This document shows, one piece after another, positions 1-7,275 of a stretch of DNA of 36,773 nt; position 1 is the first letter of the stretch, and every line of letters begins with the position of its first letter. The notes below the pieces were generated by a model. The model did no database searches and had not been told where the DNA came from. It saw only the letters and a list, made by a program, of their open reading frames with translations. Origin of the DNA: an uncultured Holdemanella sp. (lineage in GTDB: Bacteria; Bacillota_I; Bacilli_A; Erysipelotrichales; Erysipelotrichaceae). Location: positions 1 to 36,773 of the forward strand of contig NZ_CAKVJB010000026.1 in NCBI RefSeq assembly GCF_934754935.1, read 5' to 3'. The position numbers were made by a program, and so were the translations under genes.

Positions 1-7
1 TTTTGAC

Positions 8-31
8 ACCACCCGCATAGCAGGTGGTTTT
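8..31 (+). terminator. Hairpin with short T-run at window edge
   Basis: ACCACC (8-13) pairs with GGTGGT (23-28) around a 9-nt loop and is followed by TTT. It probably ends a + strand gene lying to the left of the window. Between here and 81 I see only a small TGGC/GCCA hairpin (56-67) and no gene. Confidence 0.45.
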
Positions 32-75
32 GTTGTTTCGTACTTCGTACTCAACTGGCTAAAGCCAAAAGCGTA

Positions 76-103
76 AAATAAAAAGGAAGTGAAAACACTT
101 CCT
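76..103 (-). terminator. Rho-independent terminator of the dehydrogenase/UPF0210 operon
   Basis: Perfect 8-bp stem AGGAAGTG (84-91) / CACTTCCT (96-103) with a 4-nt loop. On the minus strand it is followed by a T-rich tail. It sits two bases beyond the stop codon of the UPF0210 gene, so it ends the whole minus-strand operon. Confidence 0.85.
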
Positions 104-105
104 CA

Positions 106-1461
106 TTAGTTCTTTAATGCTTGTAAAGGAGCTGGGATTCTTCCTCCACGATTGATCATGACATCATTAGAAATTTGAGAAATTGGCATAACAGGACCTG
201 CACCTAATAAACCACCAAAATCTAATTCATCCCCAACATCTTTTCCAATTGCTGGAATGACACGAACAGCCGTCGTTTTTGTGTTAACCATACCGATTGC
301 CGCTTCATCCGCAATAATTCCTGAAATAACACTTGCACTTGTTTCTCCTGGAATTACGATCATATCCAATCCAACGCTACATACAGCAGTCATCGCTTCT
401 AATTTTTCTAATTTTAAAGCACCTATTCTAGCTGCATGAATCATACCTGCATCTTCACTTACAGGAATAAAAGCTCCAGACAAACCACCAACATTACTTG
501 TTGCCATAACGCCACCTTTTTTAACCGCATCATTCAACATCGCAAGACATGCAGTAGTTCCATAAGCACCACATGTTTCCAATCCCATTTCTTCTAGAAT
601 GTAGGCAACACTATCACCAATAGCTGGTGTTGGTGCTAAAGACAAGTCAACGATTCCAAAAGGAACACCCAATTTTTCACTGGCAACCGTTCCTACTAAT
701 TGTCCCATACGTGTAATCTTAAAGGCTGTACGTTTGATTAAGTCTGCAATCTGATCCATACGCAATGATTTATCGGCTTTACTTAATACAGCACGCACAA
801 CGCCTGGTCCAGATACACCAACATTGATTACACAATCGGCTTCTCCAACACCATGGAAAGCTCCTGCCATAAATGGATTATCTTCAGGTGCATTACAGAA
901 TACAACTAATTTTGCAGCACCCAAACAATTATCATCCTTTGTATATTCCGCGCAACGCTTCACAATACGACCCATTTGTGCAACGGCATCCATATTGATA
1001 CCGGCTTTTGTACTACCTACATTAACACTCGCACAAACATGTTGTGTTTTCGCTAATGCTTCAGGAATCGATTCAATCAATTCATTATCTCCTGCCGCAT
1101 ATCCTTTTTGCACTAATGCAGAATATCCACCAATAAAATCTACACCTAATTTTTGTGCACAACGCTCTAAAGTTAATGCGTATTCAACCGGATTTCCACC
1201 AGAACAAGCCACTAACATCGCAATTGGTGTTACACTAATTCTCTTATTAACAACTGGAATACCATAAGTCTTACTGAAGTCATTTCCTACTTTTACTAAG
1301 TCTTTAGCTAAGCGGCAAATCTTTTCTTCAACCTTTTGACATGAAACATGAATATCTGGATCCATACAATCAAGTAAACTAATACCCATTGTGATTGTAC
1401 GAATATCCAAGTATTCTTCGTCAATCATCTTTATTGTTTCTAAAATTTCATTTGTCTGCAT
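106..1461 (-). CDS. PFL family protein, UPF0210 (DUF711)
   Basis: A 451-residue protein matching the UPF0210/DUF711 family in full length. This family is structurally related to glycyl-radical pyruvate formate-lyase folds, but its reaction is not established. Glycine-rich segments typical of the family are visible (for example GVGEADCVINVGVSGPG near 205-220 and TSNVGGLSGAF near 323-333). ATG start has GAGGTG six bases upstream. It is the last gene of a tight minus-strand operon and lies 12 bp after the ACT-domain gene. That pairing (UPF0237 ACT protein then UPF0210) is conserved in many Firmicutes and streptococci, which suggests the ACT protein senses a small ligand for this partner. The link to the upstream dehydrogenases is inferred from context only. 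Confidence 0.92.
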   Translation of the reverse strand: MQTNEILETIKMIDEEYLDIRTITMGISLLDCMDPDIHVSCQKVEEKICRLAKDLVKVGNDFSKTYGIPVVNKRISVTPIAMLVACSGGNPVEYALTLERCAQKLGVDFIGGYSALVQKGYAAGDNELIESIPEALAKTQHVCASVNVGSTKAGINMDAVAQMGRIVKRCAEYTKDDNCLGAAKLVVFCNAPEDNPFMAGAFHGVGEADCVINVGVSGPGVVRAVLSKADKSLRMDQIADLIKRTAFKITRMGQLVGTVASEKLGVPFGIVDLSLAPTPAIGDSVAYILEEMGLETCGAYGTTACLAMLNDAVKKGGVMATSNVGGLSGAFIPVSEDAGMIHAARIGALKLEKLEAMTAVCSVGLDMIVIPGETSASVISGIIADEAAIGMVNTKTTAVRVIPAIGKDVGDELDFGGLLGAGPVMPISQISNDVMINRGGRIPAPLQALKN

Positions 1462-1473
1462 GTGAACACCTCA

Positions 1474-1743
1474 TTAAATCTTGTGCATAGAATTGAAAAT
1501 ATCCTGATGCATACAACGAATTACTAAGTTCTTTTCTTTTCCTAAACTCTCCATTTTTTCTGCAAATTCATTTAATGGAATACTCATTTCATCAATTGCC
1601 ACTATCATAGTCATAGTAAACATTGAATCTACAATTGTTTGTGTTACATCCAATACATTTAAATTGTAGTTTGCACATTCATTGGCAATCATAGCCAAAA
1701 TCCCTACTTTGTCTTTTCCAATTACACTAATAACAGCCTTCAT
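1474..1743 (-). CDS. ACT domain-containing protein (UPF0237 type)
   Basis: A single ACT domain of 89 residues beginning MKAVISVIGKDKVGILA, the usual first strand and helix of stand-alone ACT proteins of the GcvR/UPF0237 type. ACT domains bind amino acids or related ligands and act as regulatory modules. A longer reading frame opens to 1773, but the ATG at 1743 has AAGGAG at ideal distance while the upstream candidates place it too close or lack it, so I chose 1743. It sits 11 bp after the unknown gene and 12 bp before UPF0210, so it is cotranscribed and probably translated with both. Its ligand is unknown. Confidence 0.9.
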   Translation of the reverse strand: MKAVISVIGKDKVGILAMIANECANYNLNVLDVTQTIVDSMFTMTMIVAIDEMSIPLNEFAEKMESLGKEKNLVIRCMHQDIFNSMHKI

Positions 1744-1754
1744 CGTCATTCTCC

Positions 1755-2237
1755 TTATAGTTTTATTGCACATTTTTCAAAACGCACTAGCTCATACGGT
1801 TCATATGCACCCTGGATTCCTTGCACATTCACATCATATTCACTTGGCATAAAGGATACCTCATTTTGTTGATTTAGACAATCCTTAATAATTTGACTTT
1901 GTTCTTTTGTCAAAGTTTTTGACTTTTTAAAACAAATTTCATTTGCCTTATTTAGTAAAATAACATCGACATCTAAACAGTCACTCGCAAACAAATGATC
2001 TTTCCAATCACATTCTTGAACATTGAAATAAAAGTCACTATTGTCAATATCTCCGCCCTCAAGCACAAATATCGCAATATCATTTGTGTAACAAAAATGA
2101 AGATCGATACCACTATTCAACATTTCAATTTCCTCCTGTGTCCAATCCTCATCTTTTATTACTAACATAAAACGGTTTTCTACATAGTCCATGATGGCAC
2201 CTAAATCGATGTCATACTCAAATTTTTCTTTACTCAT
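1755..2237 (-). CDS. Hypothetical acidic protein
   Basis: A 160-residue soluble, acidic protein with no signal peptide or membrane segment and no motif I recognise. ATG start preceded by GGTGG at 5-6 bases. It lies 16 bp after the aldehyde dehydrogenase gene and 11 bp before the ACT gene, all in one orientation, so it is part of the same operon. Its role is unknown; position suggests a connection either to the aldehyde/alcohol pair or to the ACT/UPF0210 pair. It may be a lineage-specific family. Confidence 0.75.
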   Translation of the reverse strand: MSKEKFEYDIDLGAIMDYVENRFMLVIKDEDWTQEEIEMLNSGIDLHFCYTNDIAIFVLEGGDIDNSDFYFNVQECDWKDHLFASDCLDVDVILLNKANEICFKKSKTLTKEQSQIIKDCLNQQNEVSFMPSEYDVNVQGIQGAYEPYELVRFEKCAIKL

Positions 2238-2253
2238 ACCACCATTATAAAGA

Positions 2254-3600
2254 TTATCTTAAGAAAAAGCGAATCAATTTCTCATTCAATTTTGTATAAG
2301 GCTGATAACGCATAGGTAAATCAATGATTCTTTTTTTATCCACAATACTCTTTGTATGGCTAAACGTATCAAAGCCACGCTTCCCGTGATATGAACCCAT
2401 ACCACTTTCGCCTACACCACCAAAGCCCATATTACTTGTAGCTAAGTGAATCACTACATCATTGATACAACCTCCACCAAATGAAACTTCACTCGTTACT
2501 TTCTTTGATACTTGTTTATTATTTGTGAAAATGTATAAAGCTAATGGAGAAGGCATAGAATTAATTTTATCTATAACTACATCTAAATTCGAATATGTCA
2601 ATATCGGCATAACAGGGCCAAATATTTCTTCCTGCATAATTGGATCTGAAAATTCCACATAATCCATCACTGTTGGTTCAATTTGTAGATCATGGTGTTT
2701 TCCACCATAGACAACCTTATCCATATCGATCAACCCTAAAATTCTCTTATAGTGTTTTTCATTGATGATATGCCCATAATCATCTAAATTCGCATATTGT
2801 CGTTTGATTTCAGATATAACGCACTCTATAAATTGATTTTTTATCGATTCATGCACCAATATATAGTCTGGTGCCACGCAGGTTTGTCCACAATTCAAAT
2901 ATTTTCCAAAAACGATTCTTCGCGCCGCCAATTTAATATTGGCATCCTTATCTATGATACAAGGACTTTTTCCGCCCAATTCTAGAGTGACTGGTGTTAA
3001 ATATTGGCTAGCTTTATTCATCACGATCTTTCCTACTCGTTTTGAACCTGTATAGAAAATATAGTCAAACTTTGAATCTAGTAATTTAGAACTCACTTCA
3101 CTATCTCCAAGTACACAAGCTACATATTCAGAATCAAAATATTCTTCAATCATATCCTTAATAACTTGAGATGTGTGTGGACTAAATTCACTTGGCTTTA
3201 ATACCACTGTATTCCCTGCTGCAAGCGCATCAATCAATGGATCAATGGATAATAAAAATGGATAGTTCCAAGGACTAATGACTAATACCACTCCATAAGG
3301 ACTTGGCTTTTCAAAACTGCGCGATAAAAATTGTGATAATGGTGTATATACTGTTTTTTCTTTTGAAAACTTACGAACATGTTTTTCCATGTAAGTTAAT
3401 TCACTTAAAGCTAACCCAACTTCGCACATATACGTTTCAAAATTTGATTTTCCAACATCCTTTTTTATTGCCTCATTGATTCTATCTTCATAAGCTAAAA
3501 TTGCTTTTTTTAAAGTTTTTAAGGCATTTATTCTAAAATTTATATCGAGCGTTTTATGAGAATTATAAAATTCTCTTTGTCTTAAAACGATTGGATCCAT
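2254..3600 (-). CDS. Aldehyde dehydrogenase (class 3-like, NAD(P)-dependent)
   Basis: A 448-residue aldehyde dehydrogenase of the shorter class-3/YwdH type, oxidising aldehydes to acids. Visible motifs: SPWNYPF with the following substrate/cofactor loop, VVLKPSE (cofactor lysine), LELGGKSP with the general-base Glu near 207, NCGQTC with the catalytic Cys near 241, and EEIFGP. The C-terminal stretch RYQPYT...KLIRFFLR resembles tails of membrane-associated fatty-aldehyde dehydrogenases. The frame also opens at TTG 3606, but GGAGG lies seven bases before the ATG at 3600, so that ATG is preferred. It starts 2 bp after the Fe-ADH stop: the two enzymes likely interconvert an alcohol, aldehyde and acid. 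Confidence 0.93.
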   Translation of the reverse strand: MDPIVLRQREFYNSHKTLDINFRINALKTLKKAILAYEDRINEAIKKDVGKSNFETYMCEVGLALSELTYMEKHVRKFSKEKTVYTPLSQFLSRSFEKPSPYGVVLVISPWNYPFLLSIDPLIDALAAGNTVVLKPSEFSPHTSQVIKDMIEEYFDSEYVACVLGDSEVSSKLLDSKFDYIFYTGSKRVGKIVMNKASQYLTPVTLELGGKSPCIIDKDANIKLAARRIVFGKYLNCGQTCVAPDYILVHESIKNQFIECVISEIKRQYANLDDYGHIINEKHYKRILGLIDMDKVVYGGKHHDLQIEPTVMDYVEFSDPIMQEEIFGPVMPILTYSNLDVVIDKINSMPSPLALYIFTNNKQVSKKVTSEVSFGGGCINDVVIHLATSNMGFGGVGESGMGSYHGKRGFDTFSHTKSIVDKKRIIDLPMRYQPYTKLNEKLIRFFLR

Positions 3601-3602
3601 AC

Positions 3603-4805
3603 TCAATCCTCCACTACTAAATCATACACTTTTTCTAACTCTTTTACATCCCACAAAACAGGAACCGGGTACAATGGATTGGCTTCCTGATCGGCATATA
3701 ATGCCAATTCATGAATATCTGATTTTTTTAATTCACTAAATGTAGATGAAATGCCAAAACGCTTCTTCATTAAAGAAATTTGTTCAATAAAGCGCTCTGC
3801 CCCCACTTTATAAGAATCATTCACATTACAGATTCCACAATACAACGCCATTTCATATAATTTCTTGTACACACTTTCTCCATATTGTCTCAACACAACA
3901 TCAAGTAAAGTCGCATTAGCTAGTCCATGCGCAATATTATATTTTCCACCTAATGAATGGGCTATCGCATGCACATATCCAACATAGGACACTGTAAATG
4001 CGTGCCCTGCATAGTAAGCAGCATCTAACATATTACTTCTAGCTTCTAAATCATTTCCGTTTTCATATACCTTATATATATTTTCAAAAATAAGTTTTGT
4101 AGCCTTTAGCGCATATTCACGCGTCTTTTTTGTGGTCGAATTACCAATATAAGCCTCAATCGCATGAGTTAAGGCATCCATCCCTGTACATGCCGTAATA
4201 AATGGAGGCAAAGATAATGTAGGCTTAGGATCTAAAACCGCATAATCTGGAATCAAATTAAAATCATTAATCGCATACTTATGACGTGTTTTTGAATCTA
4301 CAATGACTGCCGCAAGTGTTGTTTCACTTCCGGTTCCAGCTGTCGTAGGTACGCAAATAAGTAACGGTAGTTTCTTCCATATTTTTAAGATTCCTTCCAT
4401 CTTTGATAGTGGTTTCTTAGGGCGAGCAAGTCTAGCTCCAACTGCCTTAGCACAATCCATACTGGATCCTCCACCAAAGCCAATCAAAGCTTGACAATTC
4501 GAAGATAGGTATATGTTTTTAGCTTCTTCTACATTATCACTCGTTGGATTTGCGACCGTCTTATCATAAATCACATATTCAATAGAATGATGATCCAAGT
4601 GTTCACACATACGATCTAATATCCCTAATTGATACACTGTAGAATCAGTAATAATCATGACTTTAGATATATGATGATCCATACAAACATGAGAAATTAA
4701 AGATGTACTCTTTAATATTTTTGGAGTTCGATAGGGTAAAACAGGAATCACAAGTTTAAAACAATTCTGAAAAATTCGACAATATATTTTCTTGAATGTA
4801 TTCAT
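3603..4805 (-). CDS. Iron-containing alcohol dehydrogenase
   Basis: A 400-residue group III (iron-dependent) alcohol dehydrogenase. It has the NAD-binding GGGSSMDCAKA motif, the PTTAGTGSE segment, and the metal-ligand region DALTHAIEAY followed by AHSLGGKYNIAHG with the conserved histidines. Reaction: NAD(P)H-linked interconversion of an alcohol with its aldehyde or ketone; substrate not predictable. ATG at 4805 has GGAGGTG seven bases upstream, which beats the longer frame start at 4847. First gene of the operon continuing into ALDH. A promoter with TTGACA lies just upstream (4835-4863). Confidence 0.93.
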   Translation of the reverse strand: MNTFKKIYCRIFQNCFKLVIPVLPYRTPKILKSTSLISHVCMDHHISKVMIITDSTVYQLGILDRMCEHLDHHSIEYVIYDKTVANPTSDNVEEAKNIYLSSNCQALIGFGGGSSMDCAKAVGARLARPKKPLSKMEGILKIWKKLPLLICVPTTAGTGSETTLAAVIVDSKTRHKYAINDFNLIPDYAVLDPKPTLSLPPFITACTGMDALTHAIEAYIGNSTTKKTREYALKATKLIFENIYKVYENGNDLEARSNMLDAAYYAGHAFTVSYVGYVHAIAHSLGGKYNIAHGLANATLLDVVLRQYGESVYKKLYEMALYCGICNVNDSYKVGAERFIEQISLMKKRFGISSTFSELKKSDIHELALYADQEANPLYPVPVLWDVKELEKVYDLVVED

Positions 4806-4821
4806 AAAGCACCTCCGTTTA

Positions 4822-4863
4822 GTTAACTTTGTATACTTTATATTCATTTGTTCACTTTGTCAA
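4822..4863 (-). promoter_or_regulatory. Promoter of the dehydrogenase operon with paired direct repeats
   Basis: On the minus strand TTGACA (4863-4858), a 17-bp spacer and TAAAGT (4840-4835). Two near-identical 11-mers, ACAAAGTGAAC (4860-4850) and ACAAAGTTAAC (4832-4822), are 28 bp apart and flank the -10/-35 region. They could be binding sites for an aldehyde- or redox-responsive regulator not encoded here. Confidence 0.55.
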
Positions 4864-4865
4864 CT

Positions 4866-4895
4866 ATAAAAAATATGGACACATACATGTCCATA
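4866..4895 (-). terminator. Terminator of the Rpn tail array
   Basis: TATGGACA (4874-4881) / TGTCCATA (4888-4895) is a perfect 8-bp stem with a 6-nt loop. On the minus strand it is followed by TTTTTTA. It lies four bases after the last Rpn tail fragment and directly before the dehydrogenase promoter. Confidence 0.85.
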
Positions 4896-4898
4896 CTC

Positions 4899-5057
4899 TT
4901 ATGCTTTCATCAATAGCCTTTCAATCGACTCTTCACTTACTGAGAAGATGGATGCGATAGCTTTAACACTGAATCCTTTTTCTAGCATGGTTTGATATAC
5001 TTCAAACTGATTTAGCGCAATGCCTCGCTCAATTCCTTGGTCAATAGATTTTTCTCT
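4899..5057 (-). pseudogene. Third copy of the Rpn C-terminal tail, no start codon
   Basis: Open frame preceded by TGA (5058-5060), with no ATG/GTG/TTG in a usable place. It reads KSIDQGIERGIALNQFEVYQ and then a tail ending SVSEESIERLLMKA, the same ending as the full Rpn protein. The DNA for the last ~27 codons is nearly identical to the matching part of the intact gene (5361-5440). This is a truncated duplicate left by tandem duplication or recombination. The standard reading is a dead remnant; it could serve as a donor sequence for exchange with the upstream tails. Confidence 0.8.
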
Positions 5058-5062
5058 TCATA

Positions 5063-5350
5063 TCAATTACTTAATACTCGTTTTAAACTCTCAACAGATA
5101 TTGAACAAACCTTAGAAATCTCATTGACACTCATTCCATTCTTTATCATAGTCTTGTACAAAAGAACTTGTCCTAACTCTACACCTTGTTCAATGCCTTG
5201 CTCAATACCCTGTTCAATGCCTTGCTCGATACCTTGTTCAATGCCTTGCTCAATTCCTTGTTCAATGCCTTGCTTGATTCCTTTTCTTATTCCTTCAGCT
5301 TCCCATTCCTTTGATTTTACCTCAAGCCATCTCTTTTCTGCCTCGCACAT
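5063..5350 (-). CDS. Stand-alone Rpn C-terminal protein (possible small antitoxin-like product)
   Basis: A 95-residue protein that starts MCEAEKRWLEVKSKEWEAEG, exactly like residues 226-245 of the full Rpn protein but for one residue. It then has GIRK, GIKQ, seven GIEQ repeats and GVEL (about 21-60), then a different tail (KNGMSVNEISKVCSISVES near 73-90). It begins 10 bp after the stop of the full gene, with AGGTG seven bases before ATG; the bases ATTGAG just before ATG match those before the internal ATG of the big gene, so the duplicated unit began at about that internal start. In E. coli, Rpn genes make a short C-terminal protein from an internal start that blocks the nuclease. This ORF would be a free-standing version with a divergent tail. 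Function here is inferred. Confidence 0.7.
   Translation of the reverse strand: MCEAEKRWLEVKSKEWEAEGIRKGIKQGIEQGIEQGIEQGIEQGIEQGIEQGIEQGVELGQVLLYKTMIKNGMSVNEISKVCSISVESLKRVLSN
5184..5281 (-). repeat. 12-bp tandem repeat coding GIEQ units, array 2
   Basis: Seven GIEQ-coding 12-mers plus one GIKQ unit in tandem. They alternate between two synonymous versions, giving a 24-bp higher-order period. Such an array can change length by slippage in whole codons, lengthening or shortening the linker between the two parts of the protein. Confidence 0.9.
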
Positions 5351-5360
5351 CTCAATACAC

Positions 5361-6314
5361 CTAAGCTTTCATCAATAGCCTTTCAATTGACTCTTCACTT
5401 ACTGAGAAGATGGATGCGATAACTTTAATATCAAATCCCTTGTCCATCATTTTTTGATACATCTCAAGTTCTTTTTTCTCACTACCTTGTTCAATGCCTT
5501 GCTCAATTCCTTGTTCAATGCCTTGCTCAATTCCTTGTTCAATGCCTTGTTCAATTCCTTGTTTGATTCCTAACTCAATTCCTTCCGCTTTCCATTCCTT
5601 TGATTTTACCTCAAGCCATCTCTTTTCAGCCTCGCACATCTCAATCTCCTCCTTTTCCTCTAATTCCTTTAAATCCAACCATTCTACATCCGTCAATGTC
5701 TTGACTACTTTTAACACACTGCTCTTTACAAGCCCAAAGCTATTACTCTTTTCTTCATAAATAGATTGATCATAAATACTTCGACATATATAGAATAGAT
5801 TATACACGTCTTCTTCATTAAAATTATATGAAGTATTTCCTGTGATTTCAATCAGATTCATTTGGTAGTCATGGAAATAGGATTTAAATCTTTCATCCAC
5901 ATCTACAAGTTCTGAAAGCTTACTAGCTGCATTCCAAGGTCTTTCTCCTGTATAGAATACTAGAATGTGCACCATGGGTAGTTTTTCTTTCGATTTATTC
6001 TTTTTAAGCTTCTTTAACATTCGATCATAAGCTACATACTCATATGTTGCAGCTCTTACAACCATTGAAGCATCTACACGACTTTGATTTTCAATAATGA
6101 ATGCACTATAAAGATTTCCATCATTATACTTACGAATCACATCCACATGCTTTTCTAGATCCATATTCGCATCATTCATCTCTGAATCAAGTTCTACACA
6201 ATTCTCTGGTTTTAGAACTCTTTGACCATCAAAGAAGTAGGCATTAAAGAAATCGACAAAATAGGCATTGTTTTCTAGAAATTCCTTCATCATTTTATCT
6301 TTGATTTTGTTCAT
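5361..6314 (-). CDS. Rpn family recombination-promoting nuclease (PD-(D/E)XK)
   Basis: A 317-residue Rpn/YhgA-like protein, a family of DNA endonucleases once annotated as transposases and now linked to RecA-independent recombination and phage defence. The N-terminal nuclease core (about 10-215) has DVIRKYNDGNLYSAFIIENQ with the PD-(D/E)XK-type ExQ at 75-77, followed by the family's MVVRAATYEYVAYDRM helix. Residues 226-245 are a charged linker helix, ~246-281 are GIEL/GIKQ/GIEQ repeats, and ~284-317 are a small helical tail ending ESIERLLMKA. Start ATG has GAGGTGA eight bases upstream. An internal ATG at 5639 has a strong ribosome site. Two further copies of the tail follow downstream. Biological role here (defence, toxin or exchange nuclease) is inference. 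Confidence 0.85.
   Translation of the reverse strand: MNKIKDKMMKEFLENNAYFVDFFNAYFFDGQRVLKPENCVELDSEMNDANMDLEKHVDVIRKYNDGNLYSAFIIENQSRVDASMVVRAATYEYVAYDRMLKKLKKNKSKEKLPMVHILVFYTGERPWNAASKLSELVDVDERFKSYFHDYQMNLIEITGNTSYNFNEEDVYNLFYICRSIYDQSIYEEKSNSFGLVKSSVLKVVKTLTDVEWLDLKELEEKEEIEMCEAEKRWLEVKSKEWKAEGIELGIKQGIEQGIEQGIEQGIEQGIEQGIEQGSEKKELEMYQKMMDKGFDIKVIASIFSVSEESIERLLMKA
5485..5582 (-). repeat. 12-bp tandem repeat coding GIEQ units, array 1
   Basis: Six GIEQ-coding 12-mers, one GIKQ and one GIEL unit in the intact Rpn gene. Highly similar to array 2 (5184-5281), so the two arrays are natural sites for homologous exchange that would swap one C-terminal tail for another. Confidence 0.9.
5637..5654 (-). 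promoter_or_regulatory. Internal ribosome binding site and start inside the Rpn gene
   Basis: AAGGAGG (5654-5648) lies eight bases before the internal ATG (5639-5637) at codon 226. Translation from here gives a 92-residue C-terminal protein with the same first residues as the stand-alone gene at 5063-5350. The purine run also codes for a Glu/Lys-rich stretch, so chance is possible, but the match to the separate downstream start supports real use. Confidence 0.6.
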
Positions 6315-6451
6315 TTTATTTCATCACCTCTATATTCTTAAACGTTTTTTTTGAAGGTTTTTCGAGAAAAGATGCATATTTTAACAATTTCACATAATCC
6401 AATCTGATTTCACAACATTTACCAAAGTTATAAGAAAATTATAACAACATG

Positions 6452-6585
6452 GAATGATATTCTATAAGTGCCTTAAAGATAAGGCAATGAATATAGAAAT
6501 AAACCAATATTCATATCTCTCTCCTAAAAATAATAATAAACAAAAAGAAGCCATTCTACACGCCAGCTAGGATGGTTTCTTTTCT
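6452..6585 (+). ncRNA. Candidate small RNA 1 (upstream of yigZ)
   Basis: A 314-bp intergenic stretch (6315-6628) holds ordered hairpins: TGCCTTA/TAAGGCA (6469-6475, 6480-6486), ATGAATAT/ATATTCAT (6487-6494, 6507-6514), then an unpaired CU-rich run TCTCTCTCCTAAAAA (6516-6530), then a terminator AGAAGCCAT/ATGGTTTCT (6546-6554, 6572-6580) with a T-rich tail. A possible promoter is TTTACC with 16-bp spacing to TATAAC near 6418-6445. There is no + strand gene upstream that would need this terminator. The layout resembles the candidate at 9538-9668. Not matched to a known RNA family. Confidence 0.4.
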
Positions 6586-6592
6586 ACTAAAC

Positions 6593-6622
6593 TTGTAGAT
6601 TACAACAATTTTTTGTTACAAT
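6593..6622 (+). promoter_or_regulatory. yigZ promoter, likely leaderless transcript
   Basis: TTGTAG (6593-6598), 18-bp spacer, extended -10 TGTTACAAT with TACAAT at 6617-6622. The ATG starts at 6629, six bases after the -10, which is where transcription should begin, and there is no Shine-Dalgarno sequence. Confidence 0.65.
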
Positions 6623-6628
6623 ACAACT

Positions 6629-7228
6629 ATGCCAAGAATTCAAAATGACTGTATAAATACAATCGAAATTAAAAAAAGTAAATTTATTACCTATCTTCAT
6701 AGAACACAAGATGAACAAGAGGCAAAGGAGTTTTTAAAAGCTATAAAAAAAGAACATCCCAATGCCAATCATCATTGTACAGCTATGATTATAGGAAACA
6801 TTATGCGATCTAACGACGATGGTGAACCAAGCCAGACAGCAGGACATCCCATGTTAGATGTTTTAATGCATAATGACATGCAAGATATTTTAGCTGTTGT
6901 GGTTCGCTATTTTGGAGGAATCAAACTTGGAACCGGAGGACTTGTAAGAGCTTATAGTTCTAGTGTTTCTGAAGCTTTAAAAGTGGCAACACTAACCACT
7001 GTAACAACCCTTCAAGAATATCAAATTCATTTTTCTTATGATTTGATAGGAAAGGTTGACCATTATTTTAGAACGCAAAACATTGAAGTCATTGAACAAC
7101 AATATGAAGAAGATGTTGTCTATCATTTTCTTGTTCAAGAAGATATTTCTAAAGATTTAATGGAACTTACAAACGGAAAGATACAAATTCAATATATACA
7201 AGACATTGAAACCGAATGCGTAATTTAA
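6629..7228 (+). CDS. YigZ/IMPACT family protein (UPF0029)
   Basis: A 199-residue YigZ-type protein, full length for the family. The N-terminal IMPACT domain shows SKFITYLHR, the signature DDGEPSQTAGHPML (about 71-84) and VVVRYFGGIKLGTGGLVRAY (about 97-116). The C-terminal ~60 residues fit the family's DUF1949/EF-G-V-like domain. Its molecular function is not settled; the eukaryotic relative regulates Gcn2, and bacterial copies are thought to bind nucleic acid or ribosome. There is no ribosome site before ATG and a consensus promoter ends six bases upstream, so translation is probably from a leaderless mRNA. The next gene begins 47 bp later. Confidence 0.93.
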   Translation: MPRIQNDCINTIEIKKSKFITYLHRTQDEQEAKEFLKAIKKEHPNANHHCTAMIIGNIMRSNDDGEPSQTAGHPMLDVLMHNDMQDILAVVVRYFGGIKLGTGGLVRAYSSSVSEALKVATLTTVTTLQEYQIHFSYDLIGKVDHYFRTQNIEVIEQQYEEDVVYHFLVQEDISKDLMELTNGKIQIQYIQDIETECVI

Positions 7229-7275
7229 TTCGCATACTATGAATATGATATACTTTAGAAAAGCGAGGTACATTT

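Noticed and set aside
824..1267. A 147-codon + frame opposite the UPF0210 gene
   Set aside because: Shadow frame over a fully conserved gene on the other strand; no ribosome site. The same holds for the + frames at 18575, 20858 and 24646.
5037..5378. Long + strand frame rich in CSMPCSIP repeats
   Set aside because: It is the antisense reading of the GIEQ repeat DNA of the Rpn tail gene. The minus frame has family homology and ribosome sites; the + frame has neither. The same applies to 5494-5760.
5184..5582. Possible CRISPR array
   Set aside because: The repeats are 12 bp, contiguous, without spacers, and in frame as protein repeats.
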